Assembly: GCA_900473795.1 (NCBI GenBank)
Contig: UCMT01000005.1
Location: 248,001 to 312,000, forward strand
DNA: 64,000 nt
Origin: Hyphomicrobiales bacterium
GTDB taxonomy: Bacteria > Pseudomonadota > Alphaproteobacteria > Rhizobiales > Rhizobiaceae
Reading direction: 5' to 3'
In this document: positions 8,510 to 19,090 of the stretch, piece after piece
Numbering within the stretch: the first letter of the stretch is position 1
Layout of the letters: each line of letters opens with the position of its first letter
Position numbers and translations under genes: made by a program
The notes under the pieces: generated by a model
The model's database searches: none
The model's input: only the letters and a program-made list of their open reading frames with translations
Told to the model about the DNA's origin: nothing

Positions 8510-9781
8510 ATGAGAGTTCTGTTGATCGGGTCGGGCGGACGCGAGCATGCGCTGGCATGGAAACTGGCGCAATCGCCTTTGCTGACGGCCCTCTACGCCG
8601 CGCCCGGCAATCCCGGCATCGGCGAGGAAGCAACGCTCGTCGATCTCGACATCACCGACGACAGCGCCGTGCTCGCCTTCTGCCGCAAGGAATCGATCGA
8701 CTTCGTCGTCGTCGGTCCGGAAGCGCCGCTGGTGGCCGGCCTTGCCGATACGCTGCGCACGGGCGGCATCGCGGTCTTCGGCCCTTCGGCAGCCGCAGCC
8801 CAGCTCGAAGGCTCCAAGGGTTTCACCAAGGACATCTGCGCCAAATACAGCATTCCGACAGGCGCCTATCAGCGCTTCACGTCTGCGGAGCCGGCCAAGG
8901 CTTACGTGCGCGCGCAGGGCGCACCGATCGTCATCAAGGCCGACGGGCTTGCCGCCGGCAAGGGCGTGACCGTGGCGATGACGCTGGACGAGGCGCTGGA
9001 GGCCGTCGACAGTTGCTTTTCCGGCACTTTCGGCGCCGCCGGTGCCGAGGTCGTGGTCGAGGCCTATCTCGATGGCGAGGAAGCGAGCTTCTTCTGCCTC
9101 TGCGACGGCAAGACCGCCCTGCCGCTTGCCTCGGCGCAGGACCATAAGCGCGTCGGTGACGGCGACACCGGACCGAACACCGGCGGCATGGGCGCCTATT
9201 CGCCAGCGCCGGTGATGACGGCTCAGATGGTCGAGCGGACGATGCGCGAAATCATCGAGCCGACGATCGCCGGCATGGCCGACAGCGGCCATCCCTTCAC
9301 CGGCGTCCTTTTCGCCGGACTGATGATTACGACCAAGGGTCCCGAACTGATCGAATACAATGTTCGCTTCGGCGATCCGGAGTGCCAGGTGATGATGATG
9401 CGGTTGAAGAGCGATCTTCTGCCGCTGCTTTATGCCGCCGCCACCGGGACGCTGGCCAATGTGAGCGCGGAATGGCGCGACGAGGTGGCGCTGACGGTGG
9501 TGATGGCGTCGAAGGGCTATCCGGGTTCCTACGCGAAGAACACGCCGATCGTAAAACTGCCGCCCGCAGACGCCGCAACCAAGGTCTTCCATGCCGGCAC
9601 GGCGCTGAAGGACGGGCAACTGGTCGCGACCGGCGGCCGCGTGCTGAACGTCACGGCGATGGGGCAGACGGTCAGCGCAGCGCAAAAGACGGCTTACGCC
9701 GCCCTCGACCGGGTGGAATGGGACAACGGCTTCTGCCGCCGCGATATCGGCTGGCAAGCGGTCAAGCGTGAGAAGGCCTGA
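8510..9781 (+). CDS. purD: Phosphoribosylamine-glycine ligase (GAR synthetase)
   Basis: PurD joins glycine to phosphoribosylamine with ATP, the second step of purine synthesis, in the cytosol. The 423-residue length is normal. The N-terminal [13 protein letters not shown] motif, the ATP-grasp segment [11 protein letters not shown] (about residue 143), PNTGGMGAY (about 222) and NVRFGDPE (about 283) are all intact. The gene stands alone, 106 bases after the GGDEF-EAL gene; no riboswitch-like structure is evident before it. Confidence 0.96.
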   Translation: MRVLLIGSGGREHALAWKLAQSPLLTALYAAPGNPGIGEEATLVDLDITDDSAVLAFCRKESIDFVVVGPEAPLVAGLADTLRTGGIAVFGPSAAAAQLEGSKGFTKDICAKYSIPTGAYQRFTSAEPAKAYVRAQGAPIVIKADGLAAGKGVTVAMTLDEALEAVDSCFSGTFGAAGAEVVVEAYLDGEEASFFCLCDGKTALPLASAQDHKRVGDGDTGPNTGGMGAYSPAPVMTAQMVERTMREIIEPTIAGMADSGHPFTGVLFAGLMITTKGPELIEYNVRFGDPECQVMMMRLKSDLLPLLYAAATGTLANVSAEWRDEVALTVVMASKGYPGSYAKNTPIVKLPPADAATKVFHAGTALKDGQLVATGGRVLNVTAMGQTVSAAQKTAYAALDRVEWDNGFCRRDIGWQAVKREKA

Positions 9782-9893
9782 CCGCGGCGACGCTGGGAAT
9801 CGAAAAACTCATTCAATTTTTACCAATTCTCCTGACGGGAACGTAACGGAGAATGAATATTCTTCTCGGCACGGATTATCGAGGAGAATGCCG

Positions 9894-10421
9894 ATGCGCA
9901 CCCTGTTGTTCACAGTCGCCAGCCTGTTTGCCGCCGGTTCAGCCGCTGCGTCGTCGATCGAAGCCATAACGACCGGAAAGGACGCCAACACCAGCATCTC
10001 GCAGATGTCCTGCGCGCATTGCCCGCCGCCGGTGATCGAGAAGAAGACCGGCTATGTCGTTCCCGACGTCGCCCCCGGCACGGAGCGGGTTGAAGTAAAG
10101 CAAATCAACGGCGAGATGAAGCTGGTGCGCACCGAGGCGTGGCTGGGTGGCTCGCCGGTCGTCTTCATCACCAAGGCTTCGGAGGAAGCAGTGAAGGCGG
10201 CGCAGGCTGAAATGCAGCCGACCGAGCATCTGGCGGAGGCTGCAACGACCGACCCGCTGCCGGCAGAGGCTGAGGCAACGGCCGCTCTCCCCGTCATCGA
10301 CGGCACGGTGAAAACCAGCGCGGTCTCCACCGCGTCGATGGCCGGTATGGCCGCGGTAACGCCGCAAGACAGCCGTTCACAAGAAGTTGATCTGGAAAAC
10401 TTCCAACTTCGGCTAAAATAA
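9894..10421 (+). CDS. Secreted HPE1-like domain protein
   Basis: ATG 9894 is chosen because GAGGAG ends 7 bases before it; the frame extends upstream into purD but is not coding-like there. The 175-residue product has a signal peptide (LLFTVASLFAAGSAAA), then a conserved-looking block with a CAHCPPP cysteine motif, the VPDVAPGT segment and RTEAWLGGSPVVFITKA, followed by a low-complexity Ala/Glu/Thr-rich tail. This resembles proteins annotated in rhizobia as plant virulence effector HPE1-like; that name comes from domain similarity and no effector role is shown here. A terminator follows about 80 bases after the stop. Confidence 0.7.
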   Translation: MRTLLFTVASLFAAGSAAASSIEAITTGKDANTSISQMSCAHCPPPVIEKKTGYVVPDVAPGTERVEVKQINGEMKLVRTEAWLGGSPVVFITKASEEAVKAAQAEMQPTEHLAEAATTDPLPAEAEATAALPVIDGTVKTSAVSTASMAGMAAVTPQDSRSQEVDLENFQLRLK

Positions 10422-10502
10422 TCCGGGAGTTCCCTGTCCCTGCCCTAGCCAGCCACGCTGAAATGGCTGAACGGGCATTTCGCCTTCCAAGGCGAGAAAT
10501 TG

Positions 10503-10535
10503 CGCCCCTGAGAGAAGCAGGGGCGTAATTTTTTG
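10503..10535 (+). terminator. Intrinsic terminator after the HPE1-like gene
   Basis: CGCCCCTG (10503-10510) pairs with CAGGGGCG (10518-10525), followed by TAATTTTTTG. A second, T-less hairpin (TTTCGCCTT/AAGGCGAGAAA) lies just upstream near 10476-10498. The rest of the 297-base gap before the chemoreceptor gene holds nothing else that I recognise. Confidence 0.8.
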
Positions 10536-10718
10536 TGCTGCACGAAAGTGGCATTCGTCAGCTGGCGGATAGGTTTTTCTTAAGCACGTTCAGACTAACA
10601 TGGTCTTGGAAATGATTTCCGGTGGCCGCGGAGTGCGACCTGCCCTTACCCCTTGCCCGTTCAAAATAGATTTGCCGGCGATCCCTTGGCTGCCGGTGTC
10701 TGGATCGCGTGAAACACC

Positions 10719-12551
10719 ATGAAGAATCTCAGGATTTCGCGGCAACTGCTGTTGCTGGTCACCGGACTGTTCGTTGCTTTCGCAGCGGCCGTCTATTTTC
10801 AAATATCCGCATCGAGCGAAGCGCTTTACAACGCCCGCTATGACACGCTGCGCACCCAGGTGCAGTCGGCCGTCTCCGTGCTGAAGGCTTTCCATGAACG
10901 GGAAGCCGCCGGCGAACTGACCCGCGACGAGGCACAGGCCCAGGCTTTCAAGACCTTGACGGCGATGAAATTCGATCCGGACGGGTATTTCTTCGGCTAC
11001 GACTACGACGTCGTCATGAAATTCCACCCCGACGCCCGCAAGGTCGGCAAGAGCGCCAAGGGCGTTGCCGATCCAAAGGGCTACAAGTTCCGCGACGAAC
11101 TCGTCCGGCTTGGACGCGCCGGCGGCGGGCAGACAAACTTCTATGCCGTCAAGCCCGGCGAGCCGGATGACGCCTTCTTCCGCAAGAGCGGCTATGCCCT
11201 GGCCTTCGAGCCCTGGCAGGTGGTCGTCGTCACCGGCCTGTACATCGATGACCTCGACGCGCAGGTTACCGCCACCATCTGGAAGGCGCTGTCGATCGGC
11301 CTCATCGTCTTCGGCTTCGGCATTGCCGCTGCCTGGTACGTCATCCGCGGCATCACCAAGCCGCTGCAGGCGATCCACACGGCGCTGCAGGCGGTTGCCA
11401 ACGAGAACGTCACGATCGACATCCCGCACACGAGCCTGCGCAACGAAGTCGGCCTGATGGCGACAGCGACGCAATCGCTGCAGCAGAAGGTCCGCGAACG
11501 GCATGAGATGACCCGCCGCCAGGCCGAGCAGCAGGCCGAAATCAACGCCGAGCGCCAGCACAATCTCGACCTTCAGCGCGAGGAGGCGGAACTGCAGGCG
11601 CATGTGGTGGCAACGATCGGCGAGGCGATGGGGGTTCTGGCCACCGGCGACCTCACCATCCGCTGCGGTGATCTCGGCCCCAGCTATTCGACGCTGCGCG
11701 AACACTTCAACAATGCGCTGGCGCGGCTCGAGGCGGCCATGTCGAAGGTCAACGGCAAGGGTGCCGACATCGGTGGCAGCAAGGAGGAAATCCGCAACGC
11801 TTCCCTGGAACTCGCTCGTCGTACCGAGCAGCAGGCGGCCAATCTGGAAGAAACCGTGGCGGCCGTCGACGAGCTGTCCGCCTCCGTGCGCCATACGGCC
11901 GAAGGGGCAAGCGAAGCAAGCAAGCGGGTGCAGGCCGTCAGCGTCGACGCCTCGCGCAGCGACGCCATCGTCTCGCAGGCGATCGAAGCCATGAGCGGCA
12001 TCGAAAAATCCTCCGACGAGATCTCCAAGATCATCGGCGTGATCGACGAAATCGCCTTCCAGACCAACCTGCTGGCGCTGAACGCCGGTGTCGAGGCGGC
12101 GCGTGCCGGCGATTCCGGCAAGGGTTTCGCCGTCGTGGCGCAGGAGGTGCGCGAACTGGCGCAACGCTCCGCCGGCGCTGCCAAGGAGATCAAGGAGCAG
12201 ATTTCCCGCTCCTCCGGTCAGGTGGTCAACGGCGTCAAGCTGGTCGGCGAGGCAGGGGAAGCGCTGAAGCGGATTTCCAGCCAGATTGCGGCGGCCAACG
12301 AGATCGTCGCCAAGATCGCCTACAGCGCCAAGGAACAGGACTCGACGCTGCGCAGCATCAACGGCTCGATGAACCAGTTGGACGTCGCCACGCAGCAGAA
12401 CGCCGCCATGGCGGAAGAGACGACGGCGTCGGCCCAGGTGTTGGCCGACGATACGGAAGAGCTCTTGAACCTTATCCGTGGTTTCCGCATCTCCGACCGC
12501 GGGGCACCCACCGAGACCGGCCGTCAGCCCGTCTGGCGCAAGGCGGGTTGA
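10719..12551 (+). CDS. Methyl-accepting chemotaxis protein with Cache sensor
   Basis: A 610-residue transmembrane chemoreceptor. Order: TM1 (about 7-27), a periplasmic single-Cache domain (the [12 protein letters not shown] and [15 protein letters not shown] motifs are typical), TM2 (about 190-212), HAMP, a second HAMP-like segment (about 295-340), then the signalling domain. The hairpin tip [21 protein letters not shown] (from about residue 444) and [10 protein letters not shown] are canonical for CheA/CheW binding. The C-terminus ends in VWRKAG, without the NWETF-type CheR/CheB tether. sCache_2 receptors often bind small organic acids; the ligand here is unknown. Confidence 0.94.
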   Translation: MKNLRISRQLLLLVTGLFVAFAAAVYFQISASSEALYNARYDTLRTQVQSAVSVLKAFHEREAAGELTRDEAQAQAFKTLTAMKFDPDGYFFGYDYDVVMKFHPDARKVGKSAKGVADPKGYKFRDELVRLGRAGGGQTNFYAVKPGEPDDAFFRKSGYALAFEPWQVVVVTGLYIDDLDAQVTATIWKALSIGLIVFGFGIAAAWYVIRGITKPLQAIHTALQAVANENVTIDIPHTSLRNEVGLMATATQSLQQKVRERHEMTRRQAEQQAEINAERQHNLDLQREEAELQAHVVATIGEAMGVLATGDLTIRCGDLGPSYSTLREHFNNALARLEAAMSKVNGKGADIGGSKEEIRNASLELARRTEQQAANLEETVAAVDELSASVRHTAEGASEASKRVQAVSVDASRSDAIVSQAIEAMSGIEKSSDEISKIIGVIDEIAFQTNLLALNAGVEAARAGDSGKGFAVVAQEVRELAQRSAGAAKEIKEQISRSSGQVVNGVKLVGEAGEALKRISSQIAAANEIVAKIAYSAKEQDSTLRSINGSMNQLDVATQQNAAMAEETTASAQVLADDTEELLNLIRGFRISDRGAPTETGRQPVWRKAG

Positions 12552-12575
12552 TCCGAACCGCTAACCAATACCGGA

Positions 12576-12604
12576 AAAGGCAGCGCCCTCGGGCGCTGCC
12601 TTTT
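12576..12604. terminator. Bidirectional intrinsic terminator
   Basis: AAAAGGCAGCGCCC and GGGCGCTGCCTTTT form a near-perfect stem with a 2-base centre. T-rich tracts on both strands let it serve both the chemoreceptor gene (+) and the convergent DUF523 gene (-). Confidence 0.88.
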
Positions 12605-12626
12605 CTTTCATGCAGTTGGGAAGCGA

Positions 12627-13121
12627 TCAGACGGTAGAGCCCAAGACTTCGACGAGGGCGTCGACGTCGCGGTCGGAAAAGACCTGGATGCCGTGGGCCT
12701 TGAGAAGTGCTGCCGTGACGCCCTCGCCCGGCTGTCGGCGGCCGGAAAAGCTGCCGTCATAGATGAACCCCGAGCCGCAGGATGGGCTGCCGTCGATCAG
12801 GAGTGCGTAGGCGCAGCCGGTCTCGAGCGCCAGTGCCAGGGCATTCTCAGCCGCCTGCCGGAACTCCGCCGTGACATCGCCGCCATTGCTCTCCAGCACG
12901 CGGGCGCCGCCGGAGAGCACCTCCGCCGCGGATTTTCCCGGCTCGATTTCCGCCGGCAGCCGCGGCACCGGCATGCCCGCCGACATTTCCGGACAGATCG
13001 TCACCAGCCGCCCTTCCGCGCGCCAGCGATCGAGTGCCGGATGCGCGAGCGGCTTTGCCTGCCCGTCATAGCGGACGGCATGACCCATGAGACAGGCACT
13101 GACGAGGATTTTTGCCCCCAT
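12627..13121 (-). CDS. DUF523 domain protein
   Basis: A 164-residue cytosolic protein matching the DUF523 pattern: N-terminal ILVSACLMGHAVRYDG, central CPEM followed by AGMPVPR, and C-terminal IDGSPSCGSGFIYDG. Conserved cysteines (residues near 10, 43 and 116) suggest metal or Fe-S binding, but the function of the family is not established. It lies 12 bases downstream of glyS on the same strand and is probably co-transcribed. Confidence 0.88.
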   Translation of the reverse strand: MGAKILVSACLMGHAVRYDGQAKPLAHPALDRWRAEGRLVTICPEMSAGMPVPRLPAEIEPGKSAAEVLSGGARVLESNGGDVTAEFRQAAENALALALETGCAYALLIDGSPSCGSGFIYDGSFSGRRQPGEGVTAALLKAHGIQVFSDRDVDALVEVLGSTV

Positions 13122-13133
13122 CGGCCCCTTCCC

Positions 13134-15248
13134 TTAGCCGCTGATCTTCGAGAAGTCGGCGACCGTTCCCGTTGCCGAGCGGATCAGGCCGAGCAATGCC
13201 AGACGGTTGGCGCGGATGGCCGGGTCTTCGTCGTTGACGAGGACGTCGTTGAAGAACTGATCGACCGGGCCGCGCAGCTTCGACAGGGCCTCCATCGCCG
13301 AGCGGAAATCTTCGCCGGCGATGGCGGCCGCGGCCTCCTGCGAGGCCTCGGTGACGGCCTTGTAGAGTGCCTTTTCCTGATCGAGCCTGAAGAGCGCCGG
13401 ATCGACGCCTGCGGCAACGGCAGTGCCCTTCTTTTCCTCGGCCGCCAGCAGCTGCGTGGCGCGCTTGGTGCCGGCAAGCAGGTTCTGGCCGTCTTCGGAG
13501 GTGATGAAGGCCGTCAGCGCCTCGACGCGGCGGGCGACCATCAGGAGGTCGTCGGCATCCGGTGTCAGCACCGCATCGATCAGGTCGTAGCGGGCGCCGA
13601 GATCGCGGAGGTAGACTTTCAGGCGGTCGTGGAAGAAGGAGAGGAGGTCGCAGTCTCCGGCGATGCTCAACAGAGGCAGCCTTACCTTCCGCTCCAGCAT
13701 GATGCGGATCACGCCCAGCGCGGCGCGACGCAGCGCATAGGGGTCCTTCGAGCCGGTCGGCTTTTCATCAATGGCCCAGAAGCCGACGAGCGTATCGAGC
13801 TTGTCGGCGAGGGCTACAGTGATGGCGACCTTGTCATCCGGCACGCGGTCGGAAGGCCCCTGCGGCTTGTAATGGTCTTCTATCGCCACTGCGACGGAAG
13901 CATCCTCGCCCTGCAGGGCCGCGTATTTACGGCCCATGATGCCTTGAAGCTCCGGAAATTCGCCAACGGCCTCGGTGCGCAGGTCGGCCTTGGAGAGCAC
14001 GACGGCGCGGTCCACCAGGACCGAATCGGCGCCCGTAACCTTGGCCAGTTCGGCGGCCAGCGTGCGGATACGGGCAACCCGCTCGCCCTGTGTGCCGAGC
14101 TTGGCATGGAACGTCACGTTCAGCGCGTCGAGCTTGGCCATACGCTGGTCGAGCGGCTTTTTCAGGTCGAGATCGAATTTCTTCGCGGATGCTTCCAGCG
14201 TTTCGAGGTCCGGCAGGTTGCCCTGGTCGCGGGTCCAGAAATGCTTGGCGTCCGACAGGCGGGCGCGCACGACCTTGCCGTTGCCGTGGACGATTTCCTT
14301 GCCGCCATCCTTCGCTTCGATATTGGCAACGAGGATGAACTTGTTCGACAGGGTTTCCTCGCCGAGCACGCGTGTGACGAAGCATTTCTGGTTCGTCTTG
14401 ATCGTCAGCCGGATGATTTCCGAGGGGATCGCCAGATAGTCCTCCTCGAAGGCGCCCATCAGCACCCGCGGCCATTCCACGAGGCCGGAGACTTCTTCCA
14501 GCAACCCCTGGTCCTCGACCAGCTCGAGACCGCTTGCGAAGGCGATATCGCGGGCATCGTGGAGGATGATGTCCTTGCGGCGCTCGGCATCGAGCACGAC
14601 ATAGGCCTTTTCCAGCTTCTCGATGTAATCGGCAAAGCGGCGGACGGTGATCGCTTCCGGCGCATGGAAACGGTGGCCATAGGTGACGTTGGAGGCGGTG
14701 ATGCCGTCGACCTGGAACGGGATGACGTGGGTTTCCTCGTGTTCCGGGCCGAAAAGGCAGATGATCGACTGCAGCGGCCTGACCCAGCGCATGGCGCCGG
14801 CCTTCCCCGAGGCGGCACCCGATCGCATCGATTTCGGCCAGGCGAAATTGCGGATGATGCCGGGCATCACCTCGGCAATGATCTCTTCGGCGGGGCGGCC
14901 GGGCTTGACGATATGGGCAACGTAGAAGTCACCCTTCTTCGGGTCGCTATGGACATGCGCCTGATCGATCGATGTCAGCCCCGCGCCGCGCAAAAAGCCT
15001 TCGATCGCCTTTTCGTTGGCGTCGGTGCGCGGGCCCTTGCGCTCCTCGCGCACATCCGCCGAGCGGGTGTTCAGGCCGCGGATATCGAGCGTCAGCCGCC
15101 GCGGCGTCCAATATTCCCGCGCGCCCTCATAGGTCAGCCCCGCCTCGACCAAGGCATCGGTCAACAGCTTCTTCAGGTCGCCGGCAGCCTTGCGCTGCAT
15201 GCGAGCCGGGATTTCCTCGGAGCGGAGTTCAAGCAGAAGATCGGGCAT
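13134..15248 (-). CDS. glyS: Glycine-tRNA ligase beta subunit
   Basis: The beta subunit of the heterotetrameric bacterial glycyl-tRNA synthetase, needed for tRNA recognition. The 704-residue length is normal. It starts [14 protein letters not shown], the family signature, and ends with an anticodon-binding DALR-like region including [18 protein letters not shown] (about residues 650-670). The catalytic alpha subunit glyQ is on the same strand about 5.4 kb upstream rather than adjacent; genes between them are of unrelated function. DUF523 follows directly. Confidence 0.96.
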   Translation of the reverse strand: MPDLLLELRSEEIPARMQRKAAGDLKKLLTDALVEAGLTYEGAREYWTPRRLTLDIRGLNTRSADVREERKGPRTDANEKAIEGFLRGAGLTSIDQAHVHSDPKKGDFYVAHIVKPGRPAEEIIAEVMPGIIRNFAWPKSMRSGAASGKAGAMRWVRPLQSIICLFGPEHEETHVIPFQVDGITASNVTYGHRFHAPEAITVRRFADYIEKLEKAYVVLDAERRKDIILHDARDIAFASGLELVEDQGLLEEVSGLVEWPRVLMGAFEEDYLAIPSEIIRLTIKTNQKCFVTRVLGEETLSNKFILVANIEAKDGGKEIVHGNGKVVRARLSDAKHFWTRDQGNLPDLETLEASAKKFDLDLKKPLDQRMAKLDALNVTFHAKLGTQGERVARIRTLAAELAKVTGADSVLVDRAVVLSKADLRTEAVGEFPELQGIMGRKYAALQGEDASVAVAIEDHYKPQGPSDRVPDDKVAITVALADKLDTLVGFWAIDEKPTGSKDPYALRRAALGVIRIMLERKVRLPLLSIAGDCDLLSFFHDRLKVYLRDLGARYDLIDAVLTPDADDLLMVARRVEALTAFITSEDGQNLLAGTKRATQLLAAEEKKGTAVAAGVDPALFRLDQEKALYKAVTEASQEAAAAIAGEDFRSAMEALSKLRGPVDQFFNDVLVNDEDPAIRANRLALLGLIRSATGTVADFSKISG

Positions 15249-15342
15249 GAGATGGATGCTTTTCTGAGGGATCGATAGACTGCGGGGGACTTAGCAAGCC
15301 CGGTAGCAAAAGTCATCCATTCAATAGCGGAAAAGTCAGCCG

Positions 15343-15642
15343 TCAGGCGGCGTCGCGTACAGGAATACGTTCAATCTCGGCGCGATTTCGCTCGGCCTGG
15401 ATCTTCAGATCGTAGCTCACCTGCAGATTCATCCAGAGTTCGGGTGTGGTGTCGAAGAATTTCGCAAGGCGCAGCGCGGTATCGGACGTCACGCCGGTCT
15501 TGCCCGTGACGATACGCTCGATGCGGGTCCTTGGAACATTGAGCTTCTTGGCGAGCGTACCGGCACTCATCTCCAATGGATCGAGATAAAGGTCCTTCAG
15601 GATTTCGCCCGGATGGATCGCCGGCAGCCCGCTATCACTCAT
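15343..15642 (-). CDS. higA: HigA-type antitoxin (XRE family), without an intact toxin
   Basis: The start is ATG 15640-15642 (MSDSGLPAIHPGEIL), preceded by AAGGA at good spacing. The 99-residue protein has the HigA layout: HPGEILKD followed by a helix-turn-helix (AGTLAKKLNVPRTRIERIVTG) and the LAKFFDTTPELWMNLQ segment. HigA normally neutralises the ribosome-dependent mRNase HigB and represses the operon. Here the gene upstream is reduced to the last 18 or so codons of higB, so this appears to be an orphan antitoxin. A 17-bp palindrome lies where the operator would be. It could also repress other promoters. Confidence 0.9.
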   Translation of the reverse strand: MSDSGLPAIHPGEILKDLYLDPLEMSAGTLAKKLNVPRTRIERIVTGKTGVTSDTALRLAKFFDTTPELWMNLQVSYDLKIQAERNRAEIERIPVRDAA

Positions 15643-15659
15643 CTGATTTTTCCTTAACC

Positions 15660-15716
15660 TCAATGGTAGTCCACTATTTCCACATCATCGGCGCCGCCAT
15701 TCGACCATGAGAAGCG
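15660..15716 (-). pseudogene. higB: 3' remnant of higB toxin gene
   Basis: Reading the minus strand 17 bases before higA gives R-F-S-W-S-N-G-G-A-D-D-V-E-I-V-D-Y-H then TGA. The final DVEIVDYH is the characteristic C-terminus of HigB toxins, and the gap to higA is as in an intact higBA operon. The open frame continues only to about 15743, where an in-frame TAG stops it, and no start codon is present. About 75 residues of toxin are missing. A palindrome sits directly against the break, as if a deletion joined the operon's operator to the end of higB. Confidence 0.75.
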
Positions 15717-15720
15717 TGAA

Positions 15721-15737
15721 GTATCATTGAATGATAC
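15721..15737. promoter_or_regulatory. 17-bp palindrome, candidate HigA operator
   Basis: GTATCATT-G-AATGATAC is a perfect 8-bp inverted repeat around one base, 79 bases upstream of the higA start and directly before the higB remnant. HigA proteins bind such short AT-rich palindromes; binding here is inference. Confidence 0.5.
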
Positions 15738-15761
15738 GCCTTCCTAACACTGGTCGGCGAC

Positions 15762-17693
15762 CTACCACCCTCCGCCACCACCACCTCCTCCGCCACCGCC
15801 GGAGAAGCCGCCGCCGCTGGAGAAGCCGGAAGACGAGCTTTTGGGCGGGGGCGGCAGGGACGAGGTCATGGTATCGGCCATCGAGCCGGCAAAGCCGCCC
15901 ATGCGGTCGCCGAAGGAGCCGGCCGTGAAGTGGTCGCCGTGGTACCACGCCGGCTGATAGACCGCAGCCCCCGCGGCCGCTGTGAGCAGCCAGCGATCGA
16001 AGGTCTCCGACCAGGGCTTTTCGACGCCGAGGGCAACGGCGTAGGGCAGCAGTGTTTCGAAATGCTGCGGCGACATCTCCGGCGCGCCGGCCATGTTCAT
16101 CCGCTCCTTCTCGGCAAGCGTCAGGTATTGGCGCAGGCCATCGATGCCATCCATCATCCGGGCACCGAGCGGCGTTGGAGCGCCCATGAGAAGAAAGAAC
16201 AGGAGATTGACGAGAACGATGCCGCCGACGGCGATCAGCAGCGGCAGCTGATGCGACGACACCGCCTCGAAGACGAGGAAAGCGAAGACGCCGGAAAACA
16301 CCGAAACGGCGACGAAACCGATGAAGCCGAGCACAACAACGGAGACGATGCGCGAGGCGAGGCTCGCCTGCCTGCGGAAGGATTTGCCGAAACCAACGGC
16401 GAAGACCGAAACGAAGAAGGCGGCGGCAACGGGCACGATGACGAGGCCGATGTTTTCCTCGTCCAAATTGCCGAAGAGGAAAATGGCGAGAAGGAACAGG
16501 ACCGACAGGACGACGCCGCCAACCACATAGACCGTATTGGCCTTGTAGTATTTGCCGCGATGCTCTCGCTCCATGGCGCTGCGGAAATCGGCGCCGGCCT
16601 TCTGCACAATCTTGCCGTTGGCCTTGTCGATCACCAGCTTGCCGCCCTGATCTTCAACAGCCTTCAGAAGCGCGGCCTCACCGGTCTGCAAGCGACCGGC
16701 TTTCGCCTTGCCCGTGCTGGTGATGACCAGGGAATTCTTCAGGTCCTCCAGGACGACATGGCCACCGACGGCGAGGTTGAGTGCCGCGGCCGAAAGCGCC
16801 GTCCAGCCCTCGCCGGAAAAGCCCCTGTTGTCGATATAGTTGACCAGCGCCGGCGAGATGCCGTCCGGCGCGTCCCAGCGCGGCACCATCACCCCGCGGG
16901 CCGGATCGCGGCCGACCTTCAGCCAGGCGCGGGAATAATAGAGCACGACGATCACGAGCCCGGCGATGGCGATGATGATGGCAAGATTGTCGCGGAACCA
17001 CCAGAGCCTTTCCGTCGATGCCGATGGCCGGTCGATGCTGCCCTTCGGCATCTTGATGGCAATGGTCAGCCCCTCGCCCGGCTGAAGACGGCGCGTCGTG
17101 GTGAACATCAGCTCGTCGCCTTCCTCGACCGCGCGGGCATTCTTGTCGGTTGCGCCGTATCGGCCGGTGAAAACGTCGAGCGCCTCGGCCCTCACGCCGG
17201 ACGGCAGTGTGACGGCCGCCGAGGCCTCCTCGATCGGAAAGGCCCAATCCGTGCCGGTGACGTTCCAGTAGAGTTCGTCGTGATCGCCGAAAAAGCGGAT
17301 CTGTCGGGCCGTCTCGTAGGTGAACCGGAAGGTGTGTTCGCCGCGCGACAGAAAGACGTCGGCGTCGCCGCTATAGATGCGGATGCCGCCCTTGATGCTT
17401 TCGGTGCGATAGGGCTCCGCATTGCCGTCGCGTTCGACCGAGACGAGCTTGAAATCGACCTTGGCGGTGCGGCCGTTGGCGTCGGTGAAGGTCAACGGCA
17501 GGTCACGGTAGATGCCGCGCTTGATCTGGTCGCCCTCGACGATCGCCCTGATCGTCTCGGTGACGGTCAGCGTGCCGTCCTTCGCCAGCCCAATATCCGA
17601 ATGATAGGAGGTGAAAATTTCCTCCGCCCGCGCGGCACCGGCCAGGGCCAGAAACAGCCAGACGAGACCGAGCGCCGCGAGGAGACGTTTCAT
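15762..17693 (-). CDS. DUF2207 membrane protein with glycine-rich tail
   Basis: A 643-residue protein with an N-terminal signal/anchor ([20 protein letters not shown]), an extracytoplasmic DUF2207 domain ([21 protein letters not shown] onward, to about 225), a transmembrane segment (about 238-255), a cytosolic portion, and more membrane helices between about 400 and 500. The C-terminus is extreme low complexity: serine/glycine, ending in a run of eleven glycines and W, a feature seen in other DUF2207 proteins. DUF2207 is often paired with LemA; here lemA is on the same strand but separated by aroA. The molecular function is unknown. Confidence 0.88.
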   Translation of the reverse strand: MKRLLAALGLVWLFLALAGAARAEEIFTSYHSDIGLAKDGTLTVTETIRAIVEGDQIKRGIYRDLPLTFTDANGRTAKVDFKLVSVERDGNAEPYRTESIKGGIRIYSGDADVFLSRGEHTFRFTYETARQIRFFGDHDELYWNVTGTDWAFPIEEASAAVTLPSGVRAEALDVFTGRYGATDKNARAVEEGDELMFTTTRRLQPGEGLTIAIKMPKGSIDRPSASTERLWWFRDNLAIIIAIAGLVIVVLYYSRAWLKVGRDPARGVMVPRWDAPDGISPALVNYIDNRGFSGEGWTALSAAALNLAVGGHVVLEDLKNSLVITSTGKAKAGRLQTGEAALLKAVEDQGGKLVIDKANGKIVQKAGADFRSAMEREHRGKYYKANTVYVVGGVVLSVLFLLAIFLFGNLDEENIGLVIVPVAAAFFVSVFAVGFGKSFRRQASLASRIVSVVVLGFIGFVAVSVFSGVFAFLVFEAVSSHQLPLLIAVGGIVLVNLLFFLLMGAPTPLGARMMDGIDGLRQYLTLAEKERMNMAGAPEMSPQHFETLLPYAVALGVEKPWSETFDRWLLTAAAGAAVYQPAWYHGDHFTAGSFGDRMGGFAGSMADTMTSSLPPPPKSSSSGFSSGGGFSGGGGGGGGGGGW

Positions 17694-17724
17694 TCCTACC
17701 TCCGGCCGATGGCGATGCGCCTGC

Positions 17725-18999
17725 TCATGGCCTGTCGCCTTCGAAATCGACGCCGAGCGAGGCGAGCTCGTCCCAATAGCGCGGATAGGTTTTCGCGACG
17801 CAGCCGGGATCGAGGATGGTGATGCCGTTGATCTTCAACCCCGCCAGCGCAAAGCTCATGGCGATGCGGTGATCGGCGAAAGTATCGATATCGGCGGGCA
17901 GCGTCTGGCCGGCAAGCTTCGGGTCGGAGGCGACGATGAGGTCGTCACCCTCCTCTATGCCGAGTCCCGGGCGGATGTTCGACAGGCCGGTGGACAGCGC
18001 CCGCACCCGGTCGCATTCCTTGACGCGCAGGTTGGCAAGCCCGGTGAAGCGCACCGGCGTCTCGTTGAAGGCGGCAAGCACGGCGAGCGTCGGCACCGCG
18101 TCCTGCATCTGCGAGCCGTCGATGATGGCCGGCATGTGCGGGAAGCTGGCGATCACCTCGTAGGACTTCGCGTCGGGCTGCGAGAACGCGGTGGCAGCGA
18201 CGCCGAGATCGATGCCGCCGCCGGTCAGAACTTCCGCCGCCCAGAGATAGGTGGCGGCCGAGGCGTCCGGCTCGATGACATAGTCGGTGGCGCGATAGCC
18301 GGTCGGGGCGACCTGCCAGATCGACGGGCTGACTTGGCGGACCTCGGCGCCGAAGGCGTGCATGGCGGCAACGGTGAGGTCGATATAACCGCGCGCACCG
18401 ATCTCCTCGCCGGCAAGCTCGATATTGACCGGGCGCGAGCCGCCCGCCGCCGCCATCAGCAAGGCGGAGACATACTGGCTGGACAGGCCGGCATCGATGG
18501 TGACGCGATCCGTGCCGAAATCGCCGGTGCCGGACACCGTCACCGGCGGGCAACCCGTTTCAGCCTCGACCATGACGCCAAGCGCGCGCAGCGCCGTGAC
18601 CAGCGGCGCGATCGGTCGTTTGCGCATGTGCTGGTCGCCATCGACCACCACCGTGCCATCGACGAGGGCTGCGGCCGCCGTCAGGAAGCGCGTTGCCGTT
18701 CCGGCATTGCCGAGGAAGAGCGGCTTTTCGGGCGGCAACAGCTTGCCGGTTCCGGTGACGACGAAGGTCGTGTCGTCCGGCTCGGAAATCGTAACGCCCA
18801 TGGCGCGCAGGGCGTCGGCCATATAGCGCGTGTCATCGCTCTTCAGCGCGCCGGTCAGCCGGCTCGTGCCCTCGGCGAGGCCGGCGAGCAGCAGCGCACG
18901 ATTGGTGATCGACTTCGACCCGGGCGGGCTGACGCGGCCTTCAAGCGGATGGCCTGGCGGAAGGATGGTCAGTTTCTGGTCAGCGTTGCTCATGCTCAT
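17725..18999 (-). CDS. aroA: 3-phosphoshikimate 1-carboxyvinyltransferase (EPSP synthase)
   Basis: EPSP synthase makes 5-enolpyruvylshikimate-3-phosphate in the shikimate pathway. The 424-residue protein has [16 protein letters not shown] (25-40), GNAGTATRF (97-105), [10 protein letters not shown], and the C-terminal [14 protein letters not shown]. The GNAGTA glycine/alanine pattern is class-I-like, not the GNAAT form of the glyphosate-tolerant CP4 class known from Agrobacterium. However, the residue equal to E. coli Pro101 is Phe, and Met99 is Thr, closer to the fungal-type GTASRF. The gene sits between lemA and the DUF2207 gene, which are usually neighbours. It may be a second aroA or the only copy; the window cannot tell. 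Confidence 0.92.
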   Translation of the reverse strand: MSMSNADQKLTILPPGHPLEGRVSPPGSKSITNRALLLAGLAEGTSRLTGALKSDDTRYMADALRAMGVTISEPDDTTFVVTGTGKLLPPEKPLFLGNAGTATRFLTAAAALVDGTVVVDGDQHMRKRPIAPLVTALRALGVMVEAETGCPPVTVSGTGDFGTDRVTIDAGLSSQYVSALLMAAAGGSRPVNIELAGEEIGARGYIDLTVAAMHAFGAEVRQVSPSIWQVAPTGYRATDYVIEPDASAATYLWAAEVLTGGGIDLGVAATAFSQPDAKSYEVIASFPHMPAIIDGSQMQDAVPTLAVLAAFNETPVRFTGLANLRVKECDRVRALSTGLSNIRPGLGIEEGDDLIVASDPKLAGQTLPADIDTFADHRIAMSFALAGLKINGITILDPGCVAKTYPRYWDELASLGVDFEGDRP

Positions 19000-19090
19000 G
19001 TCTCTTGATGCCTGTGGCGCCGGGTTTTCCGGGCTTGCGCTCTATCGATTGCCGACTGCCGTCTACGACGGAATGGCGGTTCGCGATAGA

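Noticed and set aside
10590-12164. A 524-codon open frame opposite the chemoreceptor gene
   Set aside because: It is a mirror of a clear MCP gene, has an unnatural composition and no ribosome binding site.
12693-15278. An 861-codon open frame on the plus strand opposite glyS
   Set aside because: It is antisense to a complete, motif-bearing glyS and DUF523. Long antisense frames are expected in GC-rich DNA with strong third-position bias; the product is rich in Arg, Gly, His and Gln and has no recognisable motif.
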